A stretch of 64,000 bases of DNA from Trachythela sp. YZ-2020 (Eukaryota; Cnidaria; Anthozoa; Malacalcyonacea; Clavulariidae). Below are positions 1 to 11,529 of the stretch, piece by piece. The DNA is taken from contig JADLSH010000285.1 of NCBI GenBank assembly GCA_016169945.1, positions 310,001 through 374,000 on the forward strand, read 5' to 3'. Both the position numbers and the translations under genes were made by a program. The notes under the pieces are model-generated. The model saw only the letters and a list, made by a program, of their open reading frames with translations. It was not told the origin of the DNA and searched no databases. Each line of letters begins with the position of its first letter. Within the stretch, counting starts at the first letter, position 1.

Positions 1-577
1 CGTTATCAATGAGATCCCAAACACGACGTACGCTATTGTCTCTGAAACAAAAGTGCCGACACAATTTGCAGTTCCCAATAGTTAATCTTAATTAGATGCA
101 AGCACTCGCAGCGGGCTTGCGAGTTGGTTTTGCGATGAGTGGAAAAGAGCCTTTAGTCTACTTATTAACTATGGTCTACTTAAATCCCAGTTTGCATAAA
201 TTAGTGACTGATATTTATAGTCTTTGTTAGTCTTTGTTTTACATGACCCCCATTTTATACTTCATAATCATATTCAAGTATAATCAGTGATTTGAACAAA
301 TTTTTGAAAATTTTGTTGAGCCAAAAATAAATTTTATTATGAAAAATCATATTTATTGAATTTTTTAAAAATTGGATATACGTAATTTTTCAAATTTGCT
401 CAATATTCAATTATACTTTGACATTTTTTCAAATAAATCATGTTAAAAAGCCAAAATATCAGCAACATTGAAACGTCCTTGTTACCATAGTAACGGTAGT
501 TACGCTAGTTTTGACAATTTCCAACCCTAAAAATTCAGTTTCAAACGAGTCAAACAATTCTTGTTTTCTAACAGTAG
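1..577. other. AT-rich DNA, no gene seen
   Basis: No reading frame with recognisable protein character and no clear element boundary is seen here. The stretch is very AT-rich with runs of A and T. Confidence 0.5.
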
Positions 578-874
578 ACAAATTTGGCTAACGCTGTTTA
601 CATTGGTGCTACCCAATTCACAACTTTGGACAACACAAAAGCCCAGTTACTATTGTTTTAGATCTAGCTTGCGAAAACATAGAATAAAACAAAGGTAACT
701 AAGCCTTAGAATCAACATTAAAAATAAAATTATGTATAAGAGCTATTCACTCTTGTAAATCATTCTAATGCATGCTTAGTTACCTTTGTTCGGCGCCAAC
801 TAGAACAATAGTAACTTGGCATGTGAGTTATCCAAAGTTGTGAATTGGGTATAAACAAGCGTTAGCCAGATTTG
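578..874. mobile_element. MITE-like inverted-repeat element, about 297 bp
   Basis: The left arm starting ACAAATTTGGCTAACGC near 578 is matched in reverse complement by GCGTTAGCCAGATTTGT ending at 874. Further pairs lie inside: CCCAATTCACAACTTTGGA against TCCAAAGTTGTGAATTGGG, and AACAAAGGTAACTAAGC against GCTTAGTTACCTTTGTT. Arms exceed 90 bp with a short unpaired centre. No ORF is present, so this fits a non-autonomous fold-back DNA transposon. No target duplication was recognised. Confidence 0.7.
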
Positions 875-1074
875 TATATGAAATTTTTTTTATCTAAATC
901 ATAAATATTTCATATTTCAAAAAGCTGACCGTCTGTGTGTTTGTCAAAGAACACGCGTTCTGTTTCTCCAATTCTTTGACTTTGGGTTTGTTGGATTTCT
1001 ACAAAAACGTAACCTAGCTTGTTGATTTGCATAGCCACCTCGTTGACATGATTGCCTCTTTATTACGCAGCCAC

Positions 1075-1540
1075 ATATTTTTCTCCAAGCGAAATTCCAA
1101 GACAATAACCGTATTAGTATAGGTTATCATGCGATGGCGAGTACAATTAGGGATTAATAGTACGAGTGATGTTTGGAAATATTTTTCTCCAAGCGAAATT
1201 CCAAGACAATAACCGTATTAGTATAGGTTATCATGCGATGGCGAGTACAACTAGGGATTAATAGTACGAGTGATGTTTGGAAATATTGCCAAAATTGGAC
1301 GAGCCGCCGGGGCGAGTCCAATTTGGCAACATTTTCAAACATCACGAGTACTATTAATCCCTTATTGTACGAGCAACATCGCATGATTACTTGTTTATTA
1401 TTAGCATGACAAAATTTCCGCCATTTTGTTTGTTTTGGGAAAATCATTAATTGTACTGCAGTACAATTAATGAAATAATTGTACTCCTCTCAACCAATCA
1501 GCATCCAGTAATTTTGTCATGCTAATAATAAACAGTGTTA
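1075..1540. repeat. 104-bp tandem duplication plus inverted copy
   Basis: A 104-bp unit at 1075-1178 is repeated at 1179-1282 with few differences. Part of the second copy (about 1230-1279) recurs inverted at about 1336-1390, giving a hairpin around a CG-rich loop (GGACGAGCCGCCGGGGCGAG). A second inverted pair follows: TTTATTATTAGCATGACAAA near 1394 against TTTGTCATGCTAATAATAAA near 1514. Open frames on the minus strand are by-products of the palindrome. Confidence 0.65.
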
Positions 1541-1962
1541 TTATGTCAGAAAGTTCTTCGCTGATATAGTTTAGAACAGAAACAAATTAGAAAAAATGCA
1601 GCTGTCACGCCCAGTGCTGAGGACTGAACAGTACAGTAGCGTAAAAAACAGTATAGTACAGACAATATTATTTGCACTGACGATGTTCCGGGTTTATGGA
1701 TAGATAGCCTTTCCCATAGGCGTATAGGCCATATATAGTCAATAGAATAGGTTTGGAAACTCGATGGAAATACAATAGAAGTCATTAGTATCTAATATGT
1801 TTTTGTCTAGGTTTATGCAAAAATGGGTAGAAGGAACCAAACAGATATAGTAACCCTAGCACAAGGGCTATGTTTTTGTTTAAATAGCTGGCTACCCTAC
1901 TGTACCAAATGGATTATGCTTTATGCTAAACAAGAATGCATGGCTAATTATATTGAATATAC
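1541..1962. other. No recognisable feature
   Basis: The short minus-strand open frame at 1546-1785 has no family resemblance. I see no repeat structure or gene here. Confidence 0.4.
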
Positions 1963-1966
1963 ATAT

Positions 1967-2303
1967 TGTAAGCTCCAAATTGGATATTACGTCGCCTAGT
2001 GGGTCACGCCCAACAGAAAATTGACATTTATAAATATATGTTAGTTTACTTTCGTTTTGTATTCTTGAGCTACTCGGTGGACGTAAACAATCTGGAAGTG
2101 TTGTTTTAATTTCGTATTTTTTGGTTTATTTAATAATATGTTTTGTTTATAGAGTGTATGTAAAATAGATTGTCATGTTATTATTTTGCTAGTTGAATCG
2201 CACTATTGAATATCGAATATATTGTTCAGAAATAAAGACGGAATTTATATTGACTTTATATTGATGTATCAGTGACAGTGTGTGTTCGGGTTGAGTCTAC
2301 ACA
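1967..2303 (+). mobile_element. Candidate solo LTR, 337 bp
   Basis: The segment begins TGTAAGC and ends CTACACA, the TG...CA ends usual for LTRs, and is flanked on both sides by ATAT (1963-1966 and 2304-2307). It contains a TATA-like TATAAATA near 2032 and a polyadenylation-like AATAAA near 2231 in the same orientation. No gag or pol frame lies next to it, so it would be a solo LTR. In AT-rich DNA a 4-bp AT-only duplication is weak evidence. Confidence 0.35.
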
Positions 2304-2307
2304 ATAT

Positions 2308-2738
2308 CAACCTGAAGAATACTTTAAGTATTCAAAAAGAGGGTGCCAGAGGATGAAGCTGTTGACAAGATGCAAGATGAATGGTAAGCTTAATCTGTTA
2401 ACATAGTGTAATGTGCCTGAATGCCACCCTATTATTGCCAGGCAATTTCATTCATGATGATCAATGCATGATTACAATTATAGCTGTCATTAATAACCTA
2501 GGTTTTTGCATTATAAACTTCTTAATGAACTGATCAATTTGAAGGTGCAACATCCCCCTGTGGGCAGGGGCTGGATATTTTGCAACAGGTGGGCATTTGG
2601 TGTAAGTAAAATTCATTGTAGTGGGGCATATTTGATTCCCCCTATAGTGGAGTATAGGATTTGACCAGTATTGCTGTTTTTCATGACCTAACATGAATTT
2701 CTTGACTCAACATTCACTTTAGCATGCATCACAGATGG
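2308..2738. other. No recognisable feature
   Basis: Short open frames on the minus strand show no domain or family signature, and no repeat ends were found. Confidence 0.35.
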
Positions 2739-2807
2739 TCTACACTCTACACTCTACACTCTACACTCTACACTCTACACTCTACACTCTACACTCTACA
2801 CTCTACA
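2739..2807. repeat. 7-bp microsatellite (ACTCTAC)n
   Basis: About ten head-to-tail copies of TCTACAC, nearly perfect. It is not a TTAGGG-type telomere repeat. Confidence 0.95.
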
Positions 2808-3094
2808 AACTACACTGCAGTTTTCTAAGGGAGCAATATACAATAAAAAGCCCACTCCTTTGACTGAGTGAAAGAGATAAAAATAGGTCATTTTAAGAGG
2901 AAGAATGTGGAATTTGTCTGTCAATTTTAAGCTTGCAGACATTAATAAACTATTGGGGCATTCAACCTCCAGTTGGACTTGGAACATAGGGCATTTGCAC
3001 AATGTTATTTGACAGGGGGTGGGGAATTTGATAATTTAAGCATCCTGAAAATTAAATGCCCAGGTATATGCCCAGGTATATGTTGGTGCATACA

Positions 3095-3408
3095 CAAAGG
3101 GTTTGGTCACACAAGGAGACAAGATGCAGGGACTGGTCACAGAGACTTGTCGCATGAGAAAGGTCACATTGAACAATGTGGTCACATGGAGCGACATTTC
3201 TTACTTGTGGTCACACGAGGCGACAAGTCGCATGGACCTAATTTTGTCCCTACAACAAGTCGCATGGAATCAAATCAATTGGATTTCATGTGACCAGTAG
3301 CGGGACACAAATCAGTCCCCGTAACAAGATTTTCACATAGTCACACAATGAAACTTGTCTCTGCGACAAGTCCCTGCAACAACTTGTTGCCTCATGTGAC
3401 CGAACCTT
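3095..3408. mobile_element. MITE-like element rich in GCGACAAGTCGC motifs
   Basis: The left end (GGTTTGGTCACACAAGGAGA) and the right end (reverse complement GGTTCGGTCACATGAGGCAA) are inverted copies for about 55 bp. The interior repeats self-complementary ACTTGTCGC/GCGACAAGT blocks. The plus-strand open frames across it are repeat translation. No transposase is present and no target duplication is clear. Confidence 0.65.
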
Positions 3409-4390
3409 AATATAAACAATGCGCCAATGGTAAATCCCAGGGCCGTATATTATATAAGGGTGCAATTTCGTGACATTTGTCAAATTACAATATAGATATT
3501 GAACACTTTAAAAATTACAATTAATATAAATATTCGAACTCAAATTACAATATAAATATTCGAGTGATTTTGTATAAACCAACTATAAATTATTTGCACT
3601 CAGTGACTTCCACGGTCACTTCACCAATTTAAATATTTACACCATAATTTTCGTTTATTTGTTTACTTATAGCCTACATATAACACATTAAATGTTGCAC
3701 TTACCACTAATTGACTTTATTTATGTGTCGGACTTCTTAAAATTCCCAGATTAATATCGAAATTTATTACTAAATCGACGAACTGTGCTGCATGCAACGG
3801 AATCGGCAACCCATCAGCATAGAATAGGAAATGACCTTTTTGACGCTGCGCATGTCGTATTACGCATATATGTTCATTACCATTATTCTAGCCAGGCAAT
3901 TGCGTTCTCTGGCCAATAAACACGCTGAACTGGCAGGTCTGCCATTATTCTGGCCCAGTGCTTCCACTATTTAGTTTTGAAATTCCCTACTTTCGTGTCA
4001 AAATTTCGTTAGATTTCCTTGACCATGGAATAAAATTTCCTTGAAATTTCCTTGAGAAGACGTTTAGTTATTTTACTGCTTACAGCCCTACCAAAGCCCT
4101 ACTAACTTATCTTTAGACTGTTTAGTGTTATAGTGCTAATTTCAAAGGCATTGAAACAGTGAAATATTGCTGTAATTAATTTTGACATTTGTCAATTCAA
4201 TTTGTGACAATGTGACTGTTGTGGCCATTGGTAAGGTTGGTTCATCTTGATTGGAAAGGTCAGATTCGAAGCCGTCTGACTCTGATTGTCTGACCTTCAT
4301 CAACAGCAAGAGATCGCTTCATGACTTATTCATATTGCTAGACCATGCGACATGTTTGATTTCAGACATGTTGGCATTTTGCTAAGGTAC
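3409..4390. other. No gene seen
   Basis: AT-rich DNA with local direct repeats around ATTACAATATAAATATTCGA near 3540. No coding region or element ends were recognised. Confidence 0.4.
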
Positions 4391-4615
4391 TGGGGCCCCG
4401 GGCCACAGTATAGAGACGACCAGTAGGGCCACTCGGCGATGCAACATGTAGCCGGCTTTTTATGCAAAAATATGCAGTTTACTGGCCAGGAAAGTTAGTC
4501 CAGCTTGCTTATTGGCCAGAAAAAGCAATTGACTGGCTGCCAATGCGTAATGAGCGGGCACACAAAATTCCAAATGAGTGGCCCTACTGGTCGTCTCTAT
4601 ACTGTGCCCGGGCCG
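4391..4615. mobile_element. MITE with ~38-bp inverted ends
   Basis: CCCGGGCCACAGTATAGAGA running into CGACCAGTAGGGCCACTC on the left is mirrored by GAGTGGCCCTACTGGTCG and TCTCTATACTGTGCCCGGGC on the right. The span is about 225 bp. Target duplication is uncertain; TACTGG-like flanks occur on both sides. Confidence 0.7.
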
Positions 4616-5016
4616 TGTGATACTGGTATGAGCCAAGGAAACACTATAATACTTCATGTAATAATGTTCTTAAATTGTCTATAGATAAAAAAATTGCTGC
4701 CAAATATGCCCAAAAATATATTTTTACTGTTTACTGACTCTGTTTACAAACTTTTGACAATATTTCCAGTGTGACCAGATTTTTGTCAGCGGTATTTACC
4801 AAATGACATGCTGAAATTTTACCAAATTGGATTATTTTTTACCAAACACGTTTTTTACCCTTTTTGGTGACAAAATGTGCATCAAACCATCAAAGAATAA
4901 TTTAAGCACACTTTCAAACTTTTTTCGTGGCATCCAAAAAGATCTTGTTTTAAAATAGTATTGTGAAGAATGCAAGGATAAGTACAAGATTAAAAAATAG
5001 GTACGCAAAACGTACA

Positions 5017-6164
5017 TGTATCAGCGCCAAGTGTTGATCTATGTTTATTGTAGCAGGTGTTTAGTCGCTGTTATATCGCTGATGTTGTGCTTGTTGAAGT
5101 TATTTATATTGGAGTGGTTGTGGCATAGTTGGTAGCTTCAATGAATAAAAAGGAGGCCGTCCCCCACCTTTTGAACAAATAGTTTGTAAGACAAAGCTTA
5201 GTTTATAAAAGGATATTTGTGGTAAATTGAGTAAAAACTACTCAGATAACTAATTTAAGAACTTGATCTGTGAACCGAGAAAAATGCCGAAAATTTTCGA
5301 TGTATTTCTGAAACGTTTTCAGATGATATACTGCCTAGCGATCTTAGATAACATAATTTGCGAGGATTTGACTGTTTTCATATCATGCAGCCATATGAAA
5401 TTTAACAACATAAATTTAATTGTATTTATGTTCACTACAATGAAATTTAACAGACAAATTATATGCAGTCAGAATCTTTAGACGATAAAATAGCCATACG
5501 AATTGGAATGGTGTTACAAACACCATTTTTTCAAACTATATTTCACGCCACACCTACGGTTTAATAATCATCGTGAAGTAAGAAAATATAATTACTAAAT
5601 CCTTTGTAAGTTTTCAAATAATGTTCGCATTCGCTTCAATGAATATACCTTGACTCGTCGTTGTACGGACGATCTTAAATTTATATAATTTATCTAAGAT
5701 TGAGCTAGAATTGAGCAAGTTTTAAAACTTCTATATCTGGATTTGTGATAACAATTTGCATGCACTAACCTGCGGTCGAAAGGCGACACGAAGTCAAATT
5801 TTACTTGTTATTGAACATATTCGCTACAGCAACCCAAGTTACATATAGTCAGAATCCTTAGACTGATTAAAGAAAGCTGAAAGCCAAATAAAATTTGAAT
5901 ATTTTCGGTAGAACAAATATTTCAAGTGTACACAATTTATCCTGCTTGAAAACCGGAATATATTATTTTATATTTCACGTATATTTCTTTGAAATTTGGC
6001 CAAATTTCATCAATGTTTTTGATATTCTTCGAAAGACGCCATCTTGTTTTAAAGCTGTTCTAGCCTGCGAACAGGTCAAAACAAAGTAATTACGTAATTT
6101 CACAAGAAACTGTGGTTAACTTACAGACGCGATAGCAATATATCAGCGCTAGCGCTGATACAAA
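5017..6164. repeat. Hairpin-ended repeat unit, copy 1
   Basis: The unit starts TGTATCAGCGC (5017-5027), preceded by the short palindrome GTACGCAAAACGTAC, and ends in the perfect palindrome TATCAGCGCTAGCGCTGATA (6141-6160) followed by CAAAAA. It shares most of its length with copy 2 about 1.0-1.2 kb downstream. No conserved gene is visible: the ~64-codon open frame at 5895 is shared by both copies but looks like AT-rich noise. Confidence 0.7.
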
Positions 6165-6185
6165 AATAGGTACGCAAAACGTACA

Positions 6186-7202
6186 TGTATCTGCGCCAAG
6201 TTATTGTAGCAGGTGTTTTAGTCGCTCTATGAACCGAGAAAAATGCCGAAAATTTTCGATGTATTTACTTCTGAAACGTTTTCAGATGATATACTGCCTA
6301 GGGATCATAGATAAATAATTTGCGAGGATTTGACTATGTTTTCAAAAATATCATGCAGCCATATGAAATTTAACAACACCCAATAATTTTAATTGTATTT
6401 ATGTTCATTACAATGAAATTTGACCACCGTGGAATACAAACTATTCGCTGCAGTAGCAAGACATGTTACATGCAGTCAGAATCTTTGGACGATAAAATAG
6501 CCATACGAATTGGAATGGTGTTACAAACACCATTTTTTCAAACTATATTTCACGCCACACGCACGGTTTAATAATCATCGTGAAGTAAGAAAATATAATT
6601 ACTAAATCCTTTGTAAGCTTTCAAATAATGTTCGCATTCGCTTCAATGAATATACCTTGACTCGTTGTTGTACGGACGATCTTAAATTTATATAATTTAT
6701 CTAAGATTGAGCTAGATTTGAGCAAGTTTTAAAAATTATCTATCTAAATTTGTGATAACAATTTGCATGGACTAACCTGCGGTCGGAAGGCGACACGAAG
6801 TCAAATTTACTTGTTAATTGAACATATTCGCTATACCAAGCCAAGTTACATTTTGTCAGAATCCTTAGACGATATTAAAGAAAGCTGAAAGCCAAATAAA
6901 ATTTGAATATTTTCGGTAGAACAAATATTTCAAGTGTACACAATTTATCCTGCTTGAAAACCGGAATATATTCTTTTATATTTCACGTATATTTCTTTGA
7001 AATTTGGCCAAATTTCATGAATGTTTTTGATATCGAACAACTGGCACTGATCGAAATATTCACTCTTCGAAAGACGCCATCTTTTTTTAAAGCTGTTTTA
7101 GCCTGCGAACAGGTCAAAACAAAGTAATTACGTAATTTCACAAGAAACTGTGGTTAACTTACAGACGCGATAGCAATATATCTGCGCTAGCGCAGATACA
7201 AA
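6186..7202. repeat. Hairpin-ended repeat unit, copy 2
   Basis: Homologous to copy 1, with the same leading GTACGCAAAACGTAC. It starts TGTATCTGCGC (6186-6196) and ends TATCTGCGCTAGCGCAGATA (7179-7198) then CAAAAA. At the one position where the two units differ in the terminal motif (A against T), the start and both sides of the end hairpin have all changed together. Confidence 0.7.
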
Positions 7203-7219
7203 AACTGATATGAAAACTC

Positions 7220-8029
7220 CTGGGGCCGGTTGTATAAAACTCTTAACTACTTTTTAACTACCCGTTTTGTAGTTAAATAGTTGTTAACTTTAACCATATA
7301 GTTAAGTCGGTTGTACAAAAATGTAGTTAGCGTAAACTGCAGTTAAAACGTAGTTAAAGTTAACTAGTATGCTCTAGGGTGTCGTTAACTTCCCAAAACG
7401 TAGTTAAATATGGCGTTTTGTAGGAGCGATGAACTTTAATCAGAAAGATAATACTAAAAGCAACGCTTACCGGGGGGTTTCAATCGTCATCTTCCCTAGA
7501 AAGGTTTCTCTGATACTCATGAGCTTTTAAAACGCTATAATTTTGTTCTTTTCGACGAAAACGGAATATATTTTTTGCATAGGAAGATTTATCGATGACG
7601 AGAGGCAACCCATAACAAAGAAAAACAATGTCGTTTTTGCCAAAGAACTGCAGTTTGACTTTCATGGTAAATACGCCTTTTTCGTAGACTTTATTTTTTG
7701 GTCTTTATTAATATGTCTTGTTTTCTTGCATATTTTTCAATATTTTGAATAAAAATACCGCCATTTTTGGTAAATATGAATCCGAAGTCGTTTTCAAAAT
7801 GCTTGTCAGCGGTTGCTAATCAGCACTTACTTTGTGTTATTTCATGTTTAATCACCCCACGCGAACCCCACGCGCAGTTAACTGTGTGATTAGTTAACTA
7901 CCCGACTAACTACGTTTTGTGCAACGCAGTTAAGTCATGAAGTTAACTAATTATAGTTAAGGATTTAACTACGGTAGTTAACGCTAACTATAGTTAACTT
8001 TAACTACATTTTTATACAACCGGCCCCAG
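7220..8029. mobile_element. Nested 810-bp MITE with AGTTAA-rich ends
   Basis: The ends CTGGGGCCGGTTGTATAAAA and TTTTATACAACCGGCCCCAG are near-perfect inverted repeats of at least 20 bp. Just inside both ends are dense AGTTAA/TTAACT and GTAGTTAA repeats. The central open frames (about 7480-7752) overlap on both strands and have no family signature. GGGCC-type ends recall Harbinger/ISL2EU families, but no target duplication could be identified. Confidence 0.75.
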
Positions 8030-8714
8030 ATGAGCAATGATATATTTTGAATTTCGACAATAGTTTTATTTATGTTAATTATGTACCTTCGAACTACCCG
8101 ACATACTGCTCATTAATGAAGTAAGTGTTTCGCACTTTTTCCATGTAGGCGAATTGTAACCAAACGAGCTTGAATTTGACATCGACATACTTTGTAAAAC
8201 GCAACATTTTCCGTTGAATCACTTTCGCTTAACCATTTCGAAAATTCTGGCCAGGGCCGAACTCAGAAAATTATCCAGGGGGCTGATTCTGGCTTCAACT
8301 CCCACTCAGAGCGATATTACTGTCCGATAGTACTGTCAGATTCAGTCATTGTCGTAACAAATGCTTTTAGCATAAAGAATGCGATCACTGAATATGAACA
8401 TGTCAAAAGAACTGAATAAAGTGAATATACAAATTTCCCGCCAAGGAGATATACGTGACCATAATTAACCTGAAATTGGGGATTTCAGGCTAGACATCCG
8501 GGGGTAACTTTAAATACGACGTATCATTGAAATTACAGCAAACTAAAGCAAACTAGATTTTACCAAAAAAGTACTAAATTTCTCTATTTTTGATAAATTT
8601 TACCAAAAAATGTACCTAAATTTTATTTTACCAAAACTTTGTCAAAAATTACCAAATTTTACCAAAAGTAAATTAATTTACCAAATCTGGTCACACTGTC
8701 ACACTGAATATTTC

Positions 8715-9295
8715 CTTAGATTTCCTTGAATTTCCTTAAATTTTTTCTCAGCACACTACGAAGGTTTGGTAATGTACCGAGTTCGCCAGTCTTAATCACA
8801 GCCTATCAATAAACTGCTCCAAGTCTGTCTTTCATTGTCTTTCTGTATCGATCCATGCCACCCCTCGCTACGTCATGTTATTTGCACTATAGTGGGCCGA
8901 GAGCAATATAGATTGGAGCAAGTCTATAACAGATCAATTTAACAGATCAACTAGCTAACTCACTTCTGACTTTGGCACAAAAATCTAACAAAGAACAGCT
9001 TGGAAAAGCTTAATAACTTTCCTGTTAACGATGCTAAACTAGTAAACTAGAAAATGTTTTCCCGCGCGATTGTTCTACTTTTAAGCTATTTGAGCCGGGA
9101 AATCGGCTTGTCAGCGGTAATTAAACGTTTACTGGATGCTTCTTTATGTAGCGCTACACGAATTATATATGTTAAATATAGGGTTAGTCGGTTAGAATTG
9201 GGTTGGGGGTAGGGTTACATTATACATTTCGTGTAGGGCTACATAAAGAACATACCGTTTATCTTTACGATACGTCATAGATAACACTAAATTAA
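8715..9295. other. No gene seen
   Basis: Spacer between the hAT-type element and the next LINE. A short stretch near 9140-9240 has an inverted pair around GTAGCGCTACACGAA and CGTGTAGGGCTAC. No coding signal. Confidence 0.4.
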
Positions 9296-9476
9296 CTGAT
9301 GATGATGATAACTTTATTTAACTAACATTGTCAGCTAAAGCTGATTTCCACAATGGGCGTGTAAAATATTAACAAATAGTTACAAGTAAATAAAAAATAA
9401 AAAAAGTATCATGCAGTTACAAATATACAAATATTAAGTATCTATTTACATTAATAATCATGTAGCGATTTTTCTT

Positions 9477-11529
9477 TTAAAACTTGAGATTGATTTTTTC
9501 TCTTATATTTTCTGGTAGGGAGTTCCATATGGAAGCTCCATCGTACATGAAACTTTTCTTCATGTTGTTCGTATTTGGCTTTGGCAAGCGTATTGAACTT
9601 GAGCTGTCACGAAGACTGTGATCTAATATTTCCGTTTTGAAAGTAAATAATTCTTTTAGTGAGTTTGGCCCCATGTTATTGAGTGTTTTAAACATTATTT
9701 TTGCCTTGGCTTTCACTCTTTGTTATTTGAGTGGTTCCCATCCTAATATATTCAGTACAGTTTGTTGACCTACCTCATTTGGCACATGTGTTATAATACG
9801 AGCAGCTTTGTTGTGAAGTTTTTGCAGACGTGTTGATTGAGTTTCACCAAATACATTCCAAACTTCACAACAGTAGCTGAAATAGGGTTGAATTATAGCA
9901 TTGTACACAGAAATGAGTGTTTTTTGATCAACATACCCTTTAATGCGTTTGAGAGCATAAATTCCAGATGAAATCTTTTTACAAATAGTGTCTGTATTAC
10001 TTTTCCAACACAGATTTTCATCAAGAGTCACACCTAGCGTTTTGCATTGAAAAACTTGTTTCATTGGTTTGTTTTGAATATGAATTATAAGCTGTTGAGC
10101 AGAAGCTTTTTTTAGCATTGGTTTAGTACCAATAATTTGATATTCAGTTTTCGCTACGTTCAAGCTCAGTTTGTTTCTTCATATGCATCTTCATATCACT
10201 TAAACACCAACCAGCTGCTGTGATATTTGTGTCATCAGCAAACAGCCGGGGTTTTATTTTATTCAGGCATGCAGGTAAATCATTAATATACAGTAAAAAG
10301 AACAGTGGTCCTAATATAGACCCTTGGGGCACACCACATTTTACACCATTTTTACTTGAAATAGAGCCATTGACTTCACATCTTTGGGTACGGCCAGTTT
10401 AATACGATTTAAGCAGTAGAAATGCATTTCCTGTGATTCCAACTTGCATTAGTTTTTGCAATAAGATTTCATGGTTAACAGTATCAAAGGCTTTTTTTAA
10501 GTCTATAAATACAACCAAATTGAACAATTTCCAATCCATGTTTATGTACCAATCATTCGTACAATCAAGTAAAGCTGAAGCAGTTGAATGAAATTTTCTG
10601 AAACCAAATTGATGCTCAGAAAGTATGTTGTTTACGGACAAATATTCATAAAGTTGATAAAATAAGATACGTTCCATAACTTTACTAATGGCAGGCAAGA
10701 CAGAAATTGGTCGATAATTTCCTGGCAAGGTGCGTTTGCCATTCTTAAAAAGGGGAATTACTCTTGCAATCTTCCACTCATGTGGAAAAGTTCATAGGGT
10801 AATTGCTTGATTAAAAATGTAAGTCAATGAATCAGAAATCAATGGTGCTGCAATTTTAATTATCTTGCTTGATATTTTATCTAGGCCAGTAGCTTTGCTA
10901 CCAGATAGTTCACGTAGTAAAAGACAAACATGATTTACAGTAACTGATTTGAATGCAGTAAATTCAGAATTAGTTTTGTCAAGGTAGTCTTTGAAATGGC
11001 ATTCTGTTGTACCGATTTCTTCAGGTAAATTTGGTCCAATATTTGAAAAGAAGGTAATGAAACCCTCAGCAATATCATTGGGGCTGGTCAATTTCATATC
11101 ATTTTTCTTTTCTGACTTTTTTATAGTTTTCCCAATCTGTTTCAAGTTTAGTAATGATTGCTTTTCTTTTCAAGTTATCTCTTGCAATCATTAAATGTCT
11201 TATATGACTACTAATCCAAGGAGATATTTTAGATTTGATTTTTTTGCTTTGAAGAGGGGCATGTTTATCTAGGACTTGTAAGAATAGATCTTTCCAAATT
11301 TCCCACATAGTGCTAGAATTGTCTGCAAAAAAGTAGACATGCTCCCACGATTGAGTTCTTAAATCATGCAAAACATTTTCTTCACTGAATTTTTTCATGT
11401 TCCTACAGACACCACCACCATTTCTAGACCTATCTTTTCGTATGATGTCATAGCCATCTATGCGAATCATGCTATCAGGTATTGTCGAATTAAGTCTGGT
11501 TTCGCTAAAGGACATTAGTGACCTTCCAT
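9477..11529 (-). pseudogene. LINE ORF2 remnant: endonuclease C-part and reverse transcriptase
   Basis: Read on the minus strand, the segments in order are: endonuclease (SETRLNSTIPDSMIRIDGYD), a linker, the RT finger (NYRPISVLPAISKVMERI), RT motif A (VVFIDLKKAFDTVNH), motif B (VPQGSILGPLFFLLYINDLP), motif C (FADD) and the thumb with a C-terminal tail ending near 9477. An in-frame TAA lies just after LLLKSY (near 10,400). Frameshifts lie near 10,150, 9,720, 10,760 and 11,120. As a live protein it would reverse-transcribe its own RNA at a nicked target site. The family call rests on RT motifs and gene order. Confidence 0.85.

Larger units (their letters stand above)
4767..8706. mobile_element. 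hAT-type DNA transposon, non-autonomous, 3.94 kb
   Basis: The 16-bp terminus CAGTGTGACCAGATTT at 4767-4782 recurs inverted at 8683-8698, where TCACACTG is duplicated before the edge. Both sides carry the exact 8-bp duplication AATATTTC (4759-4766 and 8707-8714). CAGTG-type ends with an 8-bp target duplication are the mark of the hAT superfamily. Subterminal regions repeat TTACCAAA and TTTTACCAAA, likely transposase-binding repeats. No transposase frame is present. The interior carries two tandem ~1-kb units and a nested MITE. Confidence 0.85.

Noticed and set aside
2739..2807. Telomeric repeat
   Set aside because: The 7-mer ACTCTAC is not a known animal telomere unit and the run is only ~70 bp.
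3098..3410. Spaced repeats of GCGACAAGTCGC as a CRISPR array
   Set aside because: Spacing and orientation are irregular, the units form an inverted-repeat MITE, and the genome is animal.
5895..7127. A duplicated small gene (MNIFGRTNISSVHNLSCLK...) in the two ~1-kb units
   Set aside because: The two frames are alike only because the DNA is duplicated; one has an insertion and a different C-terminus, and the frame starts from a TTG.
7480..7752. A protein in the MITE centre
   Set aside because: Overlapping frames on both strands, no homology signal, lies wholly in a non-autonomous element.
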